The notes under the pieces: model-generated
What the model was told of the DNA's origin: nothing
Databases searched by the model: none
Seen by the model: only the letters and a program-made list of their open reading frames with translations
NCBI GenBank assembly: GCA_963850345.1
Contig: CAWKKW010000011.1
Location: 62,001 to 126,000, forward strand
DNA length: 64,000 nucleotides
Origin: CAWKKW01 sp963850345
Lineage (GTDB): Bacteria; Acidobacteriota; Terriglobia; Terriglobales; Acidobacteriaceae
Direction of reading: 5' to 3'
Part shown: piece after piece, positions 1 through 9,300 of the stretch
How the letters are laid out: each line of letters opens with the position of its first letter
Position numbering within the stretch: the first letter of the stretch is position 1
Translations under genes and position numbers: made by a program

Positions 1-130
1 TTTGCGCCGATGTAGAGCCGACAAGGCCTAACATCCCGCAGGTGAGAGCGAGCGCAAGAGTTCTGCAGAAAATGTGTGCCAAGGGAAGTCCCTGAAGGTT
101 CGTTGCGCTTTGCGCCTTACTGTCATTCAC
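1..130 (-). CDS. Partial CDS: N-terminus of an exported protein, cut by the window edge
   Basis: On the minus strand an open frame begins with GTG at 130-128, seven bases after a GAGG ribosome-binding site (141-138), and runs off the left edge. An in-frame TGA lies just upstream of that site. The 43 visible residues end in a Sec-type signal peptide: a hydrophobic stretch of Leu, Ala, Cys and Gly followed by Gly-Ser-Thr-Ser-Ala-Gln. This is the usual N-terminus of a secreted or outer-membrane protein. Its place downstream of a secreted rhamnosidase on the same strand would suit a TonB-dependent receptor or another exported glycan enzyme, but nothing of the mature protein is visible, so no function is assigned. 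Confidence 0.45.
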   Translation of the reverse strand, partial: MNDSKAQSATNLQGLPLAHIFCRTLALALTCGMLGLVGSTSAQ

Positions 131-216
131 GTGTTGGCCTCAATCGGACTACGAAATGGAATCGACCCAAAACGATACCTGAAATCACGAATCCCTGCAC
201 CTGCTGCACTCTAAAT

Positions 217-3200
217 CTAGTGAGAACCACGAACGGTGAAAGTGTAGATCCCGGATGCTAACTGGTAAGTGATCATCCCGTGATCTACCGGAAGCGATGA
301 TAGGAGCTTACTCTGCGCGAGTGGGGCAGAGTCGATCGAGTATCTATCTGCCTGCTCTTGCGTAAGCGGCAGGTTAGCGGTTGTGTTGGGCGGAATCGTA
401 ACGCTCCAATGCACCGATTCTCCAGATATGGACCAGGACGAGCGGATGTCGCCATACGCCGAGGCATACGTGAAGTCCAAGCTGCCAAGCCGCGGATCGA
501 AGTTGGGGTGAAGGTAGATGGTGTGAAATCCTGCATCGGCCGGGAGAACATCTACACCCGCAGCATACCGATAGAGCCACTCGGCCACAGCTCCGTAAGC
601 GTAGTGATTGAAGGAATTCATTGCCGGATCGTCGAGCATCTTATCGCCGTTCCAGCGTTCCCACATCGTCGTCGCTCCATGCTGCACAAGATAGCCCCAC
701 GAGGGATACTGCGTGTTCATCAGCAACTGGTAGGCAAGATCGCTGTGACCGGCGTCCGTTAGAACCTCGAGAATATAGGGAGTCCCGAGAAAACCCGTGC
801 CCAACAGATCCTTATTCACATGTATCTTGGCAACTAGTTTGCCGGCCGCTTTTGCACGAAGCTCCTCAGGGAGCAGCTTCATATGGAGCGCTAAGACATA
901 GGACGTCTGACTATCTCCCGTAGCAGACACCTTACTCGGAGATAAACTGCTGACCATCGCGTCGACCTGATCTGGTTTGCCACTTACAGTTCCATCCGGG
1001 TGGACATAGGCGGCGTTGAAGGCGGTCTTCACGCTCTCAAACATGGACTTGTACTTTTGTTCTTCGGCGGTGCGTCCCAGGGCATGCGCCATCTGCTGCA
1101 TCAGGCTCGCGTCATAAGCCCAGTAGGCCGTAGCGATCAGGTCTTCGGGAGTTCTCTCACCGGGAGCGAGCCAGTCTCCGAAAGGAGAGCCGGTTTTGTT
1201 CCTCCGGATGAAGTCCGGATTTGCGGCCTGTATCTCGGCTAAGTAGGCCTCCATGGCACTCCAGTTCTCTTCCGCTATCTGCGTATCATTGAACTGCAGC
1301 CACGCGGTCCATGGAATAATGACGCCCGCGTCGCTCCAACCGGCGGCAAATCCGGGAGCGGCATCGAGCGTTGCTGGAGCGTAGATACCGTACAGCGCGG
1401 TACCGACCTGGGTCTGGCGTACGTCGGTGGCGTACTTGTTAGAAAAGGTGGAGAGATCCATGTTGTAACTGGCGGTTCGCCAGAATACCTGGGCATCAGC
1501 CGTCCAGCCAAGGCGTTCATCGCGTTGCGGGCAATCGGTGGGCACACCGATAAAGTTAGAGCGCTGGCCCCAGAGGATGTTGCTCCACAGTTGGTTAATC
1601 AGCGGGCTTCCGGTGTGAAGCTGAACAGTAAACGGAGCATCCGTATGGAAGACCACCGCCTTCACCGCGGATAACTCGGGCTTCGCGGGCAGGCCGGTCA
1701 ACTCAACATAGCGGAAGCCGTGGAAGGTGAAGCGAGGCTGATACTCTTCTTTGCCTTGGCCACTCAGGATGAAATGGTCGGTCGCTTTCGCCGTGCGCAG
1801 GTTTTCGACGTAGAGAGTGCCATCGCTGTTGAGTATCTCGGCGAATCGCAGCCGCACATCGGTGCCGCGCGCTCCCTGCACTTGTAAGCGGACGACTCCG
1901 CTTGACTCCTGGCCGAAGTCAAAGATATAAACTCCCGGGCGCGGACTGGTGAGCGTCTGGGCCTCCAGCATCTTCTCGACGCGGATCGGCTGAAAGTACT
2001 GCGCCACCAGTGGAGGATCCGGAGCAGGATGAACTAACTCGGCCGCGTGCCACTTCGAATCGGAGAAGCCCGGGCTATCCCATCCGGACTGAGTGAGTCG
2101 CGCGTCGTAAGTCTCGCCATCGTAGATTTCAGCCTGCAGAATAGGCGAGTCTGCTGCTTTCCACGATTCGTCGCTTGCGATCCACTCCACCGTCCCGTCT
2201 CCGTACTCAATCCGAAGCTGTGCTTTGAGAGCGGGTGGCGTGTTGCCGTAGTTATACGGCTGCCGGAACCATTGCAGCGGCGTAGTGTACCAGCCGGGAG
2301 CGAGATAGGCGCCAATCGCGTTGCTGCCCTGTTTCAAGTTGGCGGTAACGTCATAGACCTGATAGGCCACCTCACGGCGATAGTCTGTCCATCCGGGAGA
2401 TAGGATCTGATCACCTACCTGTTGGCCGTTGATATGGAACTGGTACGCACCAAGAGCGGTAGCATAGAGCCGCGCAGAGCGAATGGGCTTGGATACATTA
2501 AAGCTGCGGCGAAGATACTTGACCGGATCCGTTGGCCATGGTCGGCCGAGAGGTGGATCGCCTCCACTTGAAACAACCGCAGCCTTCTTCCAGGAGCTGT
2601 CATCGAGGGTCGCATCCGTCCAGCCTTGCGGAGCATTGGAGGTGCCCTTCCATTCCGGGCCGGTCTTCGCCAAAACGACAGAACCATCCTTCAGATGTGC
2701 GAGTAACACAGCATTCAGGCCTGCGAACAGGTTATAGCCTGAAGCTTGGTACACAGTAACTTCGATCGCTACTAAGTTATGCCCCGACTTGATGTCTCGA
2801 GTTACATCTTTGCGGGAGTAGGTTCCCCAAGGCATCTGTTTCCAGGCTGGGAGTGGTTCCGGTTCAAGGACCTTCTTGCCGTTCACCCAAGCTGCGGGTG
2901 TATCTTTGCCGGCCACATACAAGACTGCGCTGTCGACTTGGCCCGACAGATCGACGGTGAAGCGAAACTGATGAGTCCCCACCTTCGCCTGCTTCAGTGC
3001 ATCTTCACCAATGTTCCAGATCCAGGGTGCAGCCGCCTCGCGCAGGCGGCGATGGTCGGGCTGCTCATAGCCGATCCACTTTGCACGCCAGTCTTCTGAG
3101 TTGAGAACTCCTGTTTCCCACCAGCTTGCTTCCCGAGAGGGATAAGCCTTGCCATTCTTATCCCAGAGTGCCACCCGCCAGTAGTAGCGCGTCTCCGGAG

Positions 3201-3546
3201 CGAGTTCCTTTCCGGCGTATTGCAAACCGAGCGATTGCCCGGATTCCACGCGACCACTATCCCACATGTCAGCTTTGCCGGCGTCGAGTAACGCGGGCTG
3301 GCTGGCCACCAGTACCTGATACGCCGTTTGTCGGGCGCCACGCGTCTCATCCTTCAACTGCCATGAGAAGCGGGGATGGAGATCGTCAATGCCCAACGGA
3401 TGAATGAGCGAGTCGCACTCCAGGTGCACGGGTCCGGAAGTTGAGGGCGCAGCGTACGCGGACCAACCAACGACTCCGATGCCTAAGCTGAATATGCCGA
3501 TGAGTGTTCGGTGAAACCGGCTGAGAAGGAACTTGCAAGGGACCAT
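217..3546 (-). CDS. Secreted alpha-L-rhamnosidase, GH78
   Basis: The 1109-residue protein hydrolyses terminal alpha-L-rhamnose from plant glycosides or polysaccharides. The N-terminus (to about residue 33) is a signal peptide, so it acts outside the cytoplasm. Accessory beta-domains follow, with the Bac_rhamnosid N-terminal region near residues 180-330. The (alpha/alpha)6 catalytic domain holds the family signature CPQRDERLGWTADAQ, with the general-acid candidate Glu677. The C-terminal beta-sandwich contains the ADAGFHTIYLHP stretch typical of the family. A GGAG ribosome-binding site seven bases before the start supports this ATG. It lies 140 bases downstream of the rhamnulokinase gene on the same strand and supplies the sugar that pathway uses. 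The family assignment is firm; the natural substrate is unknown. Confidence 0.93.
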   Translation of the reverse strand: MVPCKFLLSRFHRTLIGIFSLGIGVVGWSAYAAPSTSGPVHLECDSLIHPLGIDDLHPRFSWQLKDETRGARQTAYQVLVASQPALLDAGKADMWDSGRVESGQSLGLQYAGKELAPETRYYWRVALWDKNGKAYPSREASWWETGVLNSEDWRAKWIGYEQPDHRRLREAAAPWIWNIGEDALKQAKVGTHQFRFTVDLSGQVDSAVLYVAGKDTPAAWVNGKKVLEPEPLPAWKQMPWGTYSRKDVTRDIKSGHNLVAIEVTVYQASGYNLFAGLNAVLLAHLKDGSVVLAKTGPEWKGTSNAPQGWTDATLDDSSWKKAAVVSSGGDPPLGRPWPTDPVKYLRRSFNVSKPIRSARLYATALGAYQFHINGQQVGDQILSPGWTDYRREVAYQVYDVTANLKQGSNAIGAYLAPGWYTTPLQWFRQPYNYGNTPPALKAQLRIEYGDGTVEWIASDESWKAADSPILQAEIYDGETYDARLTQSGWDSPGFSDSKWHAAELVHPAPDPPLVAQYFQPIRVEKMLEAQTLTSPRPGVYIFDFGQESSGVVRLQVQGARGTDVRLRFAEILNSDGTLYVENLRTAKATDHFILSGQGKEEYQPRFTFHGFRYVELTGLPAKPELSAVKAVVFHTDAPFTVQLHTGSPLINQLWSNILWGQRSNFIGVPTDCPQRDERLGWTADAQVFWRTASYNMDLSTFSNKYATDVRQTQVGTALYGIYAPATLDAAPGFAAGWSDAGVIIPWTAWLQFNDTQIAEENWSAMEAYLAEIQAANPDFIRRNKTGSPFGDWLAPGERTPEDLIATAYWAYDASLMQQMAHALGRTAEEQKYKSMFESVKTAFNAAYVHPDGTVSGKPDQVDAMVSSLSPSKVSATGDSQTSYVLALHMKLLPEELRAKAAGKLVAKIHVNKDLLGTGFLGTPYILEVLTDAGHSDLAYQLLMNTQYPSWGYLVQHGATTMWERWNGDKMLDDPAMNSFNHYAYGAVAEWLYRYAAGVDVLPADAGFHTIYLHPNFDPRLGSLDFTYASAYGDIRSSWSISGESVHWSVTIPPNTTANLPLTQEQADRYSIDSAPLAQSKLLSSLPVDHGMITYQLASGIYTFTVRGSH

Positions 3547-3686
3547 GAATGAACTCCGCGGAAGAACTAGGCTGCTGAGCAGCTAGGCAAGGGCAATAAC
3601 CGCCTGCGAATGGTATTTAGAGCAGGAAGGGCTGTCAATCTTCAACGTCCCCGCTTCATCAGGCAATGCTCCAGGTCTGCGCAAAG

Positions 3687-5147
3687 TTAAAAAGCCGTTT
3701 GTAACTCCTCTGCGCGCGCACTAATGCTCGTATGAGAAGGAGTGCGGCCCGGCTGGTCGAGTGCCGCGAGTTGTATAGCGAAGTTGCCGATAGTCGAACT
3801 CTCCACCTGGCAACAATGAACGCGTAAGTTGGTGGCTTCTTCTGTAAGTCGGTTGAGCAAAGAGTTCTGGCTGCCGCCGCCGACGATATACAGCTCGCTC
3901 AGTTGCTGTGCAGTTGCGCGTCCGATGGCCCGAATGGTTTCTGCATATCGCGAGGCGAGGCTGTGAAAGATGAGACTGGCGAAGGCCGGAGCGTGCTGCG
4001 GATCTTCGCTGAGCGGAGCGAGCCCGCGGGCACCCCTCTGTCGGTTGATGCGTGCCGGCATATCGCCGGGCAGCATAAGGTCTGGATCATCCACATCGAA
4101 CACCTGATCAGGAAGACCGATCTCGCCCGCGCGTTCGATCAGTTCGGGTAGGTTCCAACGATGGCCGAGCGAAGCCCAATGTTCCATGGATTGCTGGATC
4201 AGCCACATGCCGTTAATGTTTTTGTGAAAGCAGATGCGGCCGCCAGCGGCGCCAAGGTTGGTGAAGTCGTCGGCGCGCGCCTCAGCATCGATACAGGGTT
4301 GATCGAGAACTGCGCCTACCAGTGACCATGTACCGGAACTGATGTATGCCCAACCGCCGCCATGCGCGGGAATTCCCGCAATCGCGGACGCTGTGTCATG
4401 ACAAGCAGGAGCAATCAGGCGCGTGTGCCGGAAGGCAGGCAGCGCAGCAAGAGGACCACTGAGCTGTCCCACATCCGTGCCTGGCGACACGAGCTCGGGC
4501 GCAGCGGCAGGATCAAGCCCCAACGCTTCGAAGATCTCAGTGCACCAACTTTTCGTCTGCAGATCGACCAAGCCCGTGTGAGTCGCATTGGTGTATTCAG
4601 AGACGCGACGCGCCCCCAGCCGATGCAGAACATACTCCGGAAGATTGACCCAAGGGGACGAGCGCGACGCTCCGGCGAGCTGGTCCGCATACAGCTGATA
4701 GACGGTGTTGAAGCGAAGCCGCTGCACGCCGGTGAGGGTGTAGAGGCGATCCGGCGAGATGAGGGCGTGCACCCCTTCCTCGGCAGCTACATTCCGGGTA
4801 TCGCGGTAACAAAAAGGTTGCGCGATCGGATGACCGGAAGGGTCGAGACGAACATAATCCACTGCCCAACCGTCAGTTCCAATCGCGGCGATGCCTTCAG
4901 GAGCGAGTTCTGCGCAATAACGCAGACCAACCTCAACTCCCGCGCAGATGCGATCCAAATCCCAGCGAAGGCCTGCTGGAGTTTCAATCGGCCCATTGGC
5001 GAAGCGGTGCACGAACTGAATCGTCGGACGGTCTCCGCGCCATCGCAGGAGTGCGACCCGGCAGCTACCCGCGCCCAGATCGATAGCGACCAGCGCGGGA
5101 CGCTCTGCAGCGACAACGGAGCCCTGAGGCGCAGCCTCGTCGCTCAT
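3687..5147 (-). CDS. rhaB: L-rhamnulokinase (FGGY carbohydrate kinase)
   Basis: This 486-residue cytoplasmic enzyme phosphorylates L-rhamnulose to rhamnulose 1-phosphate with ATP. The first nucleotide-binding motif AIDLGAGSCRVAL is at residues 22-34. The C-terminal FGGY half has the hallmark GGGSQNSLLNRLTEEATN, and the sugar-specificity segment GTDGWAVDYVRLD matches rhamnulokinases rather than xylulokinases or glycerol kinases. Its ATG overlaps the TGA of the aldolase/dehydrogenase gene by four bases (ATGA), so the two are translationally coupled and co-transcribed. The length is normal for RhaB. Confidence 0.92.
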   Translation of the reverse strand: MSDEAAPQGSVVAAERPALVAIDLGAGSCRVALLRWRGDRPTIQFVHRFANGPIETPAGLRWDLDRICAGVEVGLRYCAELAPEGIAAIGTDGWAVDYVRLDPSGHPIAQPFCYRDTRNVAAEEGVHALISPDRLYTLTGVQRLRFNTVYQLYADQLAGASRSSPWVNLPEYVLHRLGARRVSEYTNATHTGLVDLQTKSWCTEIFEALGLDPAAAPELVSPGTDVGQLSGPLAALPAFRHTRLIAPACHDTASAIAGIPAHGGGWAYISSGTWSLVGAVLDQPCIDAEARADDFTNLGAAGGRICFHKNINGMWLIQQSMEHWASLGHRWNLPELIERAGEIGLPDQVFDVDDPDLMLPGDMPARINRQRGARGLAPLSEDPQHAPAFASLIFHSLASRYAETIRAIGRATAQQLSELYIVGGGSQNSLLNRLTEEATNLRVHCCQVESSTIGNFAIQLAALDQPGRTPSHTSISARAEELQTAF

Positions 5148-7357
5148 CGCAAAAAAGCCTCCGTGAGTCCGCCGTCCACAGGAATGAGGTGACCTGTCGT
5201 GCAGCGGGCGGCGGGGCCCGCCAGGAAGAGAATGGCTTCCGCGCAGTCTTTAGGATCGATCGGTTGATGCGTCAGAGTGCGTTTCGCATAGAACTCGGCG
5301 AGCAGCGTACGAAGTTCCTCATCGGTGGCGCTGGATTCAAAGGCGATCTGGTATTTCTTGAGCGACGCGATCACGCGGTCGCGCGGGAACATGGTCGAGC
5401 CTTTCACAACAGTCGCAGGGCTGATTCCATTCACTCGCACGTGGGGAGACAGTGTGATCGCCAACTCGCGAACCAGGTGGCTGACCGCCGCCTTGCTGAC
5501 GTCATAGGCTTCGCTCCCACGCTTCGCCACCACGGCGTTCGCCGAACTCGTAAGCACCACGCTTACATTCAGGCCCTGCTCATTGAAGACCTTTGCGGCC
5601 TCATCGGTTAAAAGATAATTTGCAGTTACATTTACATCCAGGGTCAACGCCCACTGTGCATCCGTGATGATGCCGTCCGGCGAGGCGGGGAAGATCGCGG
5701 CAGTATTCACCAGGATGTCAGCGCCTCCAAACTGCTCGATGGCGCTCTTGAGAGCTGCGCGAATTGTTTCCCGGTTGCGAATGTCAATCGAAACCGCGAG
5801 CGCGATTTCCTTCCCCGATGTGGCGCGGATCTCCGCGGCCACTGACTCGGCCCCTTGCACATCGCGGTCTGCCACCACGACATGTGCGCCGCGTTGCGCA
5901 GCGAGCAGCGCCACCTCGCGGCCGATCCCGCTGCCCCCACCCACGACTATTGCGACCTGGCGACCGAGTTGTGCCTCGGGTGGCTGACGGCGAATCTTCG
6001 CTTCTTCCAGCGCCCAGTACTCGATGCGAAACGCCTCCGATGGCGGCAGCGCGACGTAGTTGCAATGCACCTGAAACAGGGATGTATGTGCCGCGGGTCC
6101 GGCCTGCGGAAGTTCGTCAGGCTGCTTGCCTGACTCGAGCGCTGAGGCGCCTTCCATCACGTGAATCGCGTTGACGTAGAACTCGCCGGTGATGCGGGAT
6201 TCGGCCTTGTTCTTACCGAAGCTGAACATGCCCACTCCGGGAACGAGAACTACCGTTGGATTCGGGTCGCGCACCGCCGGGGACTCCGGCAACGCATGCT
6301 TGCTGTAGTACTTCTCATATTCCGCGCGATAACTTTCGAGGGCCTGGTCGATGGTGCTGCGCAGCGACGTGACCGGGCCGCTCGGATCCCAACTCACATA
6401 GAGCGGGCGGATCTTGGTGCGAATAAAGTGGTCCGGGCAACTCGTTCCGAGGAATGCAAGTTTTTCGGCGTCTACCGAGTTGATGAAGGTTTGGACTTCT
6501 GGAAGATCGGTGAAGCTGCCGATGAGGCGTTTGCGCGCGGAGACACGACCCCGCAGATAAGGGAAGATGTCGGTCGCGAGTTCTCGATGATCGTCGCGCA
6601 TCTTGAAGGCCGAGCCGCCGAAGATCTTGTCGCCCTTTTTGTTCACATGTTCCATCACGAACTGGCCAAGCTGGTCGATGATGGCCAGCGTGTTCAGGTA
6701 GCATTCGCGCTGCGTCTCGCCCCAGGTAAAGAGGCCGTGGCCGCCGAGCACCACGCCATCGCAACCGGGGTTTTCCTTCACCGCGCGCTGCAGCATCATC
6801 CCGAGTTCAAACCCCGGCCGTTGCCACGGCAGCCAGATCAGGTGGTGCTCAAAACGGCGATTGAATTCGGCCATCTTCTCGTGACCGTTGGCGGCCGCCG
6901 CGAGCGCGATCCCCCAGTCTGGATGGAGATGATCGACATGCGGGAACGGAAGAAAGCCATGAAGAGAGGTATCAATTGAAGACGCCACGCTGTTTTTGCC
7001 GAAGGTGCACAGCGGATACATCTCCACCATCTCGTCTTCCAGGTCGACACTCCGATAGCTGTTCGCGAGCGCCAGCAGTTTGTCCATGTAGAGCGTCGCG
7101 AACCCGCTGCGCTTGATGCTGCCGAGGTCGCCTCCGCTGCCCTTCACCCAGAGAACCTGCTTCGGTTGACCGTCGAGCGGATCGACTTGCGTGATCTTGG
7201 AACTGGTGTTGCCACCGCCGAAGTTGGTGATGCGCAGGTCAGAGCCGAGCAAATTGGATCGGTAGCGAAGCAGTTCGGGCTCATCGAGCTTGCTGGCAAC
7301 AGCGTCGTCCCAGCGGTCTTCGAGATATTGCAGGGGAATTTGCGTCTTGACACTCAT
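5144..7357 (-). CDS. rhaEW: Bifunctional rhamnulose-1-phosphate aldolase / lactaldehyde dehydrogenase
   Basis: The 737-residue protein is a fusion. Residues about 15-430 form a class II aldolase-like domain with GGGNTSSK, WVKGSGGDLG, HVDHLHPDWG and GGHGLFTWGE, whose histidines bind the catalytic metal. Residues about 465-737 are a short-chain dehydrogenase with the Rossmann motif GGGSGIG and the active-site motif YDVSK. By analogy with the characterised Bacillus subtilis RhaEW, it splits rhamnulose 1-phosphate into DHAP and L-lactaldehyde and oxidises the aldehyde to lactate with NAD. The fusion replaces the separate RhaD and lactaldehyde dehydrogenase of enterobacteria. It is the first gene of the aldolase-kinase pair. 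The architecture is certain; the direction of the redox step is inferred. Confidence 0.92.
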   Translation of the reverse strand: MSVKTQIPLQYLEDRWDDAVASKLDEPELLRYRSNLLGSDLRITNFGGGNTSSKITQVDPLDGQPKQVLWVKGSGGDLGSIKRSGFATLYMDKLLALANSYRSVDLEDEMVEMYPLCTFGKNSVASSIDTSLHGFLPFPHVDHLHPDWGIALAAAANGHEKMAEFNRRFEHHLIWLPWQRPGFELGMMLQRAVKENPGCDGVVLGGHGLFTWGETQRECYLNTLAIIDQLGQFVMEHVNKKGDKIFGGSAFKMRDDHRELATDIFPYLRGRVSARKRLIGSFTDLPEVQTFINSVDAEKLAFLGTSCPDHFIRTKIRPLYVSWDPSGPVTSLRSTIDQALESYRAEYEKYYSKHALPESPAVRDPNPTVVLVPGVGMFSFGKNKAESRITGEFYVNAIHVMEGASALESGKQPDELPQAGPAAHTSLFQVHCNYVALPPSEAFRIEYWALEEAKIRRQPPEAQLGRQVAIVVGGGSGIGREVALLAAQRGAHVVVADRDVQGAESVAAEIRATSGKEIALAVSIDIRNRETIRAALKSAIEQFGGADILVNTAAIFPASPDGIITDAQWALTLDVNVTANYLLTDEAAKVFNEQGLNVSVVLTSSANAVVAKRGSEAYDVSKAAVSHLVRELAITLSPHVRVNGISPATVVKGSTMFPRDRVIASLKKYQIAFESSATDEELRTLLAEFYAKRTLTHQPIDPKDCAEAILFLAGPAARCTTGHLIPVDGGLTEAFLR

Positions 7358-7550
7358 AGCTGATCTCTCAATCCGGAGGTGATTGCGAACTCGTGACCGC
7401 GATGGTGCGGGCAGGCGGAGCGAGGCCTACTCTTGATATCACACAGGAATATGAATCTGCAAACAATTTCAATAGAGGATTAAAGGCTGGCAGTTCGCCA
7501 ACCTTGCCTGCCAAAGCTCCTGCTAAACCTGGCCGAACAGTTGGCGTGAG

Positions 7551-8138
7551 TTAGCGAATCACCATCAGCGATGCGCGAAAGAGCTCATCGAAGCTCTCGG
7601 CCGCAGCCTTGTCTTTGGCGATGGCGGCTTCGATGGCCTTCTGCGCGGCGGGGCGCTGGTAGCCAAGATTCACCAGTGCCGACATGACGTCCTCCGCAGC
7701 CGGACCTGCCGGGGCCGCGGATGGCGCAGTCGCCATGTCTTCGAGTTTGTCTTTGAGCTCCACTACCAGCCGTTCGGCTAGCTTTTTGCCGACGCCTGGA
7801 ATGCGCGTGAGCGTCGCGTGATCCTGTGCGCGGATGGCCTGAACAGTGCGTTCGGGATTAAGGCCGCTCAGGATGGTGACGGCCAATTTCGGCCCTACTC
7901 CACCTACCGTGATCAGCCGTTCGAAGAGGCGTTTCTCTCGGAGTTCAAGAAAACCGAAGAGTGCGAGAATGTCTTCGCGGACTTGGGTATGAACATGGAG
8001 TGAGACTTCGGTGCCCACGGCAGGCAGCGCGGTGAAGGTGGGAATGCTGATCACCACTTCGTAGCCGACTCCGCCGGCGTCCACAATCGCCTGGCCAGGT
8101 TGTTTCGAAAACAGTCTTCCGCGCAGGTGCGCAATCAT
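7551..8138 (-). CDS. ruvA: Holliday junction branch-migration protein RuvA
   Basis: RuvA is 195 residues, the normal family length. It binds four-way junctions as a tetramer and recruits the RuvB motor. Residues 1-64 form the OB-fold domain, starting MIAHLRGRLF. Two helix-hairpin-helix motifs follow (VGGVGPKLA near residue 79 and IPGVGKKLAERL near residue 114). After an Ala/Pro-rich linker, the small C-terminal RuvB-contact domain includes VSALVNLGYQRP-like sequence. Neither ruvB nor ruvC adjoins it, so this is a solitary ruvA among metabolic genes. Its promoter probably lies between 8138 and the convergent-side gene at 8217. Confidence 0.95.
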   Translation of the reverse strand: MIAHLRGRLFSKQPGQAIVDAGGVGYEVVISIPTFTALPAVGTEVSLHVHTQVREDILALFGFLELREKRLFERLITVGGVGPKLAVTILSGLNPERTVQAIRAQDHATLTRIPGVGKKLAERLVVELKDKLEDMATAPSAAPAGPAAEDVMSALVNLGYQRPAAQKAIEAAIAKDKAAAESFDELFRASLMVIR

Positions 8139-8216
8139 GGGCCGATTGTAGTGGACGCTGCCGGTTTCCGTCTGTGGCAGACCGTTTTCGCCGCTCTCAT
8201 CGCGAGTTCACAGGAG

Positions 8217-8966
8217 CTAATTCCGGCGGCGATACAGCACCTGGAATTCGTAACCGGGGTTGGGCGGAAAGAGCGTCGCGATATGCCTCAGTCGATCGGC
8301 GAGCGCCGGAGCCGAAAGCAACGGATACTCCCGTTCTCGCAGATCGGAGTAGTCGAAATCCAGGGTGAGCGAGAGCATGTATACGGCGATCGCATCGGAA
8401 AAGGCCGACTCGAAAAAGCTGCTTTTCGCCTTCTCATCCACCTGGCCTTCATTGCGGCTCCGTTCCACGGCGCGACGGCGGCTCTCCCATGCGTCCTGGC
8501 TTGTCTCGCCCTTCACATCGGCCTGGGCCTGCGACCAGACCAGTTGCGCGAAGCTGTCAGGAACGCCCGCAGCCTCGACGAAGTGATGTCCCGCATTGAT
8601 GAAAAATTCGAATGCGAGAGCAAAGCGGTCCTGCATGAGGCGAGTGGAAATAAAGACGCCTTCTGCACTGGAAAACTTCACATTGCGGTGGCAGATGGCC
8701 CGATCGCCGAGATCGACGGTGTAGGTGGGCGCTACCATCACCTCTTCCTGCTCGCCAATCGTGAGCGGCACGAAATAATAGGCGCGCTTCTCGAGTGCGT
8801 GAGCGATGGTGATGGGAACCGCCTGCACAATGCGCTCCAACTCCTGCGGGGTGAGGTGCGTATCCCCATACATCGCGTAACAAACACCGTTCGCGGACTG
8901 CTGAACCGCGCTCTCCTGCGCCACTTGCGACGCTGGCAACAAACCAACCTGGGAGACTTCAACCAT
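8217..8966 (-). CDS. Conserved-looking hypothetical protein, no recognised domain
   Basis: This soluble protein of about 249 residues has no signal peptide or membrane segment and is rich in charged helices in its C-terminal half (a KGETSQDAWESRRRAVERSR stretch). The frame is open to 9008, but that start would leave only four bases to the divergent gene at 9013. The ATG at 8966, just after an AT-rich TAGAAT, is therefore preferred. I do not recognise a family. The N-terminal half contains a GDTHLTPQELERIV segment and beta-strand-rich sequence. It follows ruvA in position (79 bases apart), but there is no evidence of a functional link. Confidence 0.7.
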   Translation of the reverse strand: MVEVSQVGLLPASQVAQESAVQQSANGVCYAMYGDTHLTPQELERIVQAVPITIAHALEKRAYYFVPLTIGEQEEVMVAPTYTVDLGDRAICHRNVKFSSAEGVFISTRLMQDRFALAFEFFINAGHHFVEAAGVPDSFAQLVWSQAQADVKGETSQDAWESRRRAVERSRNEGQVDEKAKSSFFESAFSDAIAVYMLSLTLDFDYSDLREREYPLLSAPALADRLRHIATLFPPNPGYEFQVLYRRRN

Positions 8967-9012
8967 AAGGCTGTATTCTAGCTGAGGGCGGCGTTGGCTG
9001 CCGTTCATCTCT

Positions 9013-9294
9013 ATGACTACTCAGACCAATACCAGCCGTGTCTTCGGCATTCGCCTCGGCGACTTCGGGCTGTTCGCGAGCTTGCTGCTCTCACTGGCTC
9101 TGGGATTTCTCGGCTTTTTCTTGTCGACTTTTCTGGCCATCTTCGGCATTCTGATCTACAACAGCATCGGCCATAAGGTGGATTTCGCGGATAGCTACCG
9201 GCTGATTGGATTACCGGTCGGGCTGGTGGTTCTGGCGGCGAGTCTCGTGCTGTTCGGATTTCTGTGGATTCGGCGCAAGACGAGCGGGAGTTAA
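9013..9294 (+). CDS. Small inner-membrane protein with two transmembrane segments
   Basis: The protein is 93 residues, with hydrophobic helices at about residues 17-52 (one long or two short) and 64-86, ending in the basic IRRKTSGS. It has no catalytic motif and no family that I recognise. It ends six bases before the Kdo hydroxylase start, so the two are probably one transcript. That might place it with lipopolysaccharide modification, but this rests on position only. Confidence 0.7.
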   Translation: MTTQTNTSRVFGIRLGDFGLFASLLLSLALGFLGFFLSTFLAIFGILIYNSIGHKVDFADSYRLIGLPVGLVVLAASLVLFGFLWIRRKTSGS

Positions 9295-9300
9295 GCTGCC

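Noticed and set aside
76..261. Plus-strand 61-codon frame at the left end
   Set aside because: It has no ribosome-binding site and low-quality composition, and it overlaps the 3' end of the rhamnosidase and the start of the exported-protein gene on the other strand.
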